Shown here one piece after another: positions 6,180 to 8,130 of a stretch of DNA of 8,130 nucleotides. The position numbers and the translations under genes are program-made. Under the pieces are notes generated by a model. That model searched no databases, had not been told where the DNA came from, and saw only the letters and a list, made by a program, of their open reading frames with translations. The stretch covers positions 1 to 8,130 of the forward strand of contig DEQA01000138.1 in the NCBI GenBank assembly GCA_002359075.1, read 5' to 3'. The stretch is from Planococcaceae bacterium UBA3378. GTDB lineage: Bacteria; Bacillota; Bacilli; Bacillales_A; Planococcaceae. Within the stretch, counting starts at the first letter, position 1, and every line of letters starts with the position of its first letter.

Positions 6180-7091
6180 TTAGTGCCCACCTTTTGCCGT
6201 AATTTTCGCTAATACAAAATTTAAAAGTAAAATGAAAGAGAATAACACAATACCTGTCGCAAAAAGCATTTCCTGATGCGTTCCAAAGGCATAGCCCATC
6301 TCAAGCGCAATATTCGTTGTTAATGGACGGACCGAATCCGTCAAACTTGTTGGGATGATCAAGCTGTTACCTGCTACTAAAATAACGGCCATCGTTTCCC
6401 CGATAGCACGGCCCAGTCCGAGTACAATCGCTGCCATAATACCGGATTTTGCTGCCGGCACGACAACTTTGAAAATGGTTCCGATCTGAGAAGCCCCTAA
6501 TGCCATGGAACCTTCGCGATATGTTTTCGGTACAGCGCGGATCGCTGTTTCAGCAACCGTGACAATGGTCGGCAGCATCATGATAGCTAGTACAATGATG
6601 ACGGCCAGTAAGCTTTGTCCCCTTGCAAGTCCTAAGTTATTTTGCAGAAACGGTACGATGACCGCCAGACCGAATACACCATATAAAACCGATGGAATGC
6701 CTGCCAGCAGCTGGATGGCCGGCGATAAAATCTTTGCTACGGTTTTCGGGGCAATTTCCGCGAGAAAAATCGCAGTAAATAACCCGACCGGTACACCAAG
6801 CACCAACGCTCCCCCAGTTGCAAAAAGAGAGGCAACAATCATCGGGAAAATACCAAACTTATCCTCACTTGGTACCCACTCAGAGCCGAAAATGAAATCA
6901 ATGAAGCTGTAACCCTCTGCAATAAATGGATTTGAACCTTTATAAAATACAAACCCAATAATGAGCAGCAAACTTAATACGGATAACAGCGCACAGCCTA
7001 AAAAGATTTTTGCCGACAAGCTTTCAAGAAAATACTTTCGCTTGTTCGCCTTTGACATTTCTTCATGCTTTTCCATGTTTGCGATCGTCAC
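6180..7091 (-). CDS. pstC: Phosphate ABC transporter permease PstC
   Basis: Second channel subunit of the phosphate importer, paired with PstA. It has 303 residues. A polar, charged cytoplasmic N-terminus (about 28 residues, MTIANMEKHEEMSKANKRKYF) precedes about six helices, beginning with IFLGCALLSVLSLLLIIGFVFY. The periplasm-side EGYSFIDFIFGSEWVPSEDKFGIFPM segment and the EAA loop AETAIRAVPKTYREGSMALGASQIGTIFKVVVP are typical of PstC. GLGRAIGETMAVILVAGN follows, as in the family. The start is GTG at 7091, supported by GGAGG 7 bases upstream; an internal ATG five codons later lacks such a site. It lies 14 bases after pstS. Confidence 0.95.
   Translation of the reverse strand: MTIANMEKHEEMSKANKRKYFLESLSAKIFLGCALLSVLSLLLIIGFVFYKGSNPFIAEGYSFIDFIFGSEWVPSEDKFGIFPMIVASLFATGGALVLGVPVGLFTAIFLAEIAPKTVAKILSPAIQLLAGIPSVLYGVFGLAVIVPFLQNNLGLARGQSLLAVIIVLAIMMLPTIVTVAETAIRAVPKTYREGSMALGASQIGTIFKVVVPAAKSGIMAAIVLGLGRAIGETMAVILVAGNSLIIPTSLTDSVRPLTTNIALEMGYAFGTHQEMLFATGIVLFSFILLLNFVLAKITAKGGH
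6187..6194 (-). promoter_or_regulatory. Ribosome binding site that decides the pstA start
   Basis: AAAGGTGG on the minus strand, one mismatch from AAAGGAGG, ends 8 bases before the GTG at 6178. It lies within the last codons of pstC, so pstA translation is probably coupled to pstC. Confidence 0.7.
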
Positions 7092-7105
7092 GATAATTCC
7101 TCCAA

Positions 7106-7930
7106 TTAGTTAACGCGGATAGCGCCGGATGATTCAACAATCTCCTGCCCTTCATCGCTTAAGATAAAGTCGATAAATGATTGGCCTGCTTTTGTCAGCT
7201 CTCCCGCACGATGTACAAAAAGGAATGGCCTAGACAGGCTATATTCATTTGCCAGTACGTTTTCTGCTGTTGCTTCTACACCATTGATGTCAACTGTTGA
7301 AATCGACTCATCAATATATTCAAAAGAAATAAATCCTATTGCATGCTTATTTGTTGCAACCGTTGTTTTAATATTGCCGTTTCCACTTGCTACGATCGCA
7401 TTAGGAATCAGTTCTCCCGAGGAGTAACCAACAATTTCCTGGAATGCATCACGTGATCCCGAACCGTCCTCACGCGAGACAACGACGATTTCCATATCGT
7501 CTCCGCCAAGCTCCTTCCAGTTTGTCACTTCACCAGTAAAAATCTGCTTCACCTGATCTATTGTCAAATTGTCTACTTTATTTGTCGGGTGCGTCACAAC
7601 GACGATCCCATCATAGGCAATAATTACTTCTTCTAATTCCGCTTTTTCTTCTTCTTTTAAATCACGGCTGGACATACCGATTTCTGAAACACCTGTCATC
7701 GCATTCGTAATACCCGCCGAGGAACCAATTTGGTTGACTTCAATATTCGCTTCTTCCTGCTCTTCAAATTTCATCGCAAGCTTCTCTGCTAATGGCCCAA
7801 CAGATGTTGAACCTGAAATAGCAATCGTTGCGCCTGCCGCTGATTCCTGTACGTTATTATCTTTACCGCATCCAGCAAGCAATGCGACTATCGTCATCAG
7901 CAAAATTAGTTGCATCCAACTTTTCATCAT
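7106..7930 (-). CDS. pstS: Phosphate-binding lipoprotein PstS
   Basis: Extracellular phosphate receptor that hands phosphate to PstC-PstA. It has 274 residues. The signal peptide WMQLILLMTIVALLAGC carries the lipobox LAGC with lipidated Cys 21, so the protein is anchored to the outer face of the membrane. The mature protein shows the phosphate-binding loops of the family: ISGSTSVGPL (38-47), GSSAG (69-73), YDG near 106-108, and SREDGSGSRDAF (152-163), the most diagnostic. The core ends with FIDFILSDEGQEIVESSGAIRV, typical of PstS. The ATG at 7930 is followed by a second ATG; GGGGGT 5-6 bases upstream is a fair ribosome site and serves either. It is first in the operon, behind PhoP-type boxes, so it should be made mainly under phosphate limitation. 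Confidence 0.96.
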   Translation of the reverse strand: MMKSWMQLILLMTIVALLAGCGKDNNVQESAAGATIAISGSTSVGPLAEKLAMKFEEQEEANIEVNQIGSSAGITNAMTGVSEIGMSSRDLKEEEKAELEEVIIAYDGIVVVTHPTNKVDNLTIDQVKQIFTGEVTNWKELGGDDMEIVVVSREDGSGSRDAFQEIVGYSSGELIPNAIVASGNGNIKTTVATNKHAIGFISFEYIDESISTVDINGVEATAENVLANEYSLSRPFLFVHRAGELTKAGQSFIDFILSDEGQEIVESSGAIRVN

Positions 7931-7998
7931 CTGGTACCCCCATGACTTTTAATCTACTTACAGAATAAAAGATATTTATTAACGTTCGATGGATGTTT

Positions 7999-8015
7999 TG
8001 TAAAGGGAGTGTAAA
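7999..8015 (-). promoter_or_regulatory. Second pair of PhoP-type TTTACA boxes, downstream of the probable pst start
   Basis: Two perfect TTTACA hexamers on the minus strand (8015-8010 and 8004-7999) separated by CTCCC, an 11-base period that matches the classical B. subtilis PhoP box spacing. They lie within the leader if transcription starts near 8038. No third or fourth repeat continues the series on either side. They could be an extra PhoP site or serve a second, weaker promoter, but I see no good -10 after them. Confidence 0.5.
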
Positions 8016-8044
8016 AACTTTATTTCTATTTGAAAATTCGATGT

Positions 8045-8096
8045 ATAATATTTAGACTCTTCTAACAATAAGTAAAATATTGTAAAGCCTTGTAAA
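8045..8096 (-). promoter_or_regulatory. PhoP box array and -10 element of the pst operon
   Basis: On the minus strand four hexamers stand at exact 10-base steps: TTTACA (8096-8091), TTTACA (8086-8081), TTTACT (8076-8071) and a weaker GTTAGA (8066-8061). The Bacillus PhoP consensus is TT(A/C/T)ACA repeated with about 5-base gaps. A -10-like TATTAT (8050-8045; TATACA overlaps it) starts 11 bases after the last box. This places the boxes at about -24 to -59, the usual position of the PhoP core site of activated pho promoters, where it replaces a -35 element. Transcription would start near 8038, giving a leader of about 108 bases before pstS. Confidence 0.75.
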
Positions 8097-8130
8097 ATTT
8101 ATTTCGCCACTGCTCTACAAAAAAGAAAAA

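Noticed and set aside
6505..6912. Open frame of 135 codons on the plus strand opposite pstC
   Set aside because: Antisense to a clear permease gene. The product reflects the reversed codon pattern of pstC and has no recognisable features.
8044..8049. Perfect TATAAT on the plus strand
   Set aside because: No -35 element at 16-18 bases upstream and no plus-strand gene follows before the window ends. It is the complement of the pst -10 region.
1..8130. A defence system, CRISPR array, prophage, toxin-antitoxin pair or biosynthetic cluster
   Set aside because: No direct-repeat array, no nuclease, transposase, integrase or phage gene, and no clustered unknown genes. All but one gene belong to well-known housekeeping or stress families.

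Overview
The window looks like chromosomal DNA from a low-GC Gram-positive bacterium of the order Bacillales. Solibacillus, Lysinibacillus or another Planococcaceae-type genus is my best guess. The reasons are a menaquinol-type qoxBCD operon, an ECF sigma/anti-sigma pair resembling Bacillus SigV/RsiV, AGGAGG-like ribosome binding sites, PhoP-type TTTACA repeats before pstS, and a palindromic repeat of a type I associate with Bacillaceae genomes. The genus is inferred, not proven.

Layout. Positions 1-1540 (+) hold the end of a cytochrome aa3 quinol oxidase operon: the 3' part of qoxB, then complete qoxC and qoxD, closed by a strong terminator at 1612-1642. Positions 1643-1945 carry no gene but contain a roughly 137-bp nested palindrome at 1747-1883. 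Positions 1946-2866 (+) encode a 306-residue protein of no family I recognise. It converges on a minus-strand pair and shares a bidirectional terminator with it (2871-2914). Positions 2933-4302 (-) encode a SigV-like ECF sigma factor and its RsiV-like membrane anti-sigma factor, with a candidate self-recognised ECF promoter near 4350-4377. Positions 4459-7930 (-) are a complete high-affinity phosphate ABC transporter operon, pstS-pstC-pstA-pstB, with its own terminator. It is preceded at 7999-8096 by a phosphate-starvation (PhoP) control region.

How the genes work together. QoxABCD takes electrons from menaquinol, reduces O2 and conserves energy as a proton gradient. SigV/RsiV would be a cell-envelope stress switch: RsiV holds the sigma factor at the membrane until it is cleaved, and in B. 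subtilis the signal is lysozyme. PstS captures phosphate outside the membrane, PstC and PstA form the channel, and PstB powers import with ATP. The three transcription units appear independent, since each has its own terminator.

I found no CRISPR array, tRNA, rRNA, transposase or prophage gene, and no clear sign of a new multi-gene system. The parts most worth following up are the palindromic repeat, the unassigned 306-residue protein, the layout of the PhoP boxes before pstS, and the sigV-rsiV pair without a neighbouring oatA.
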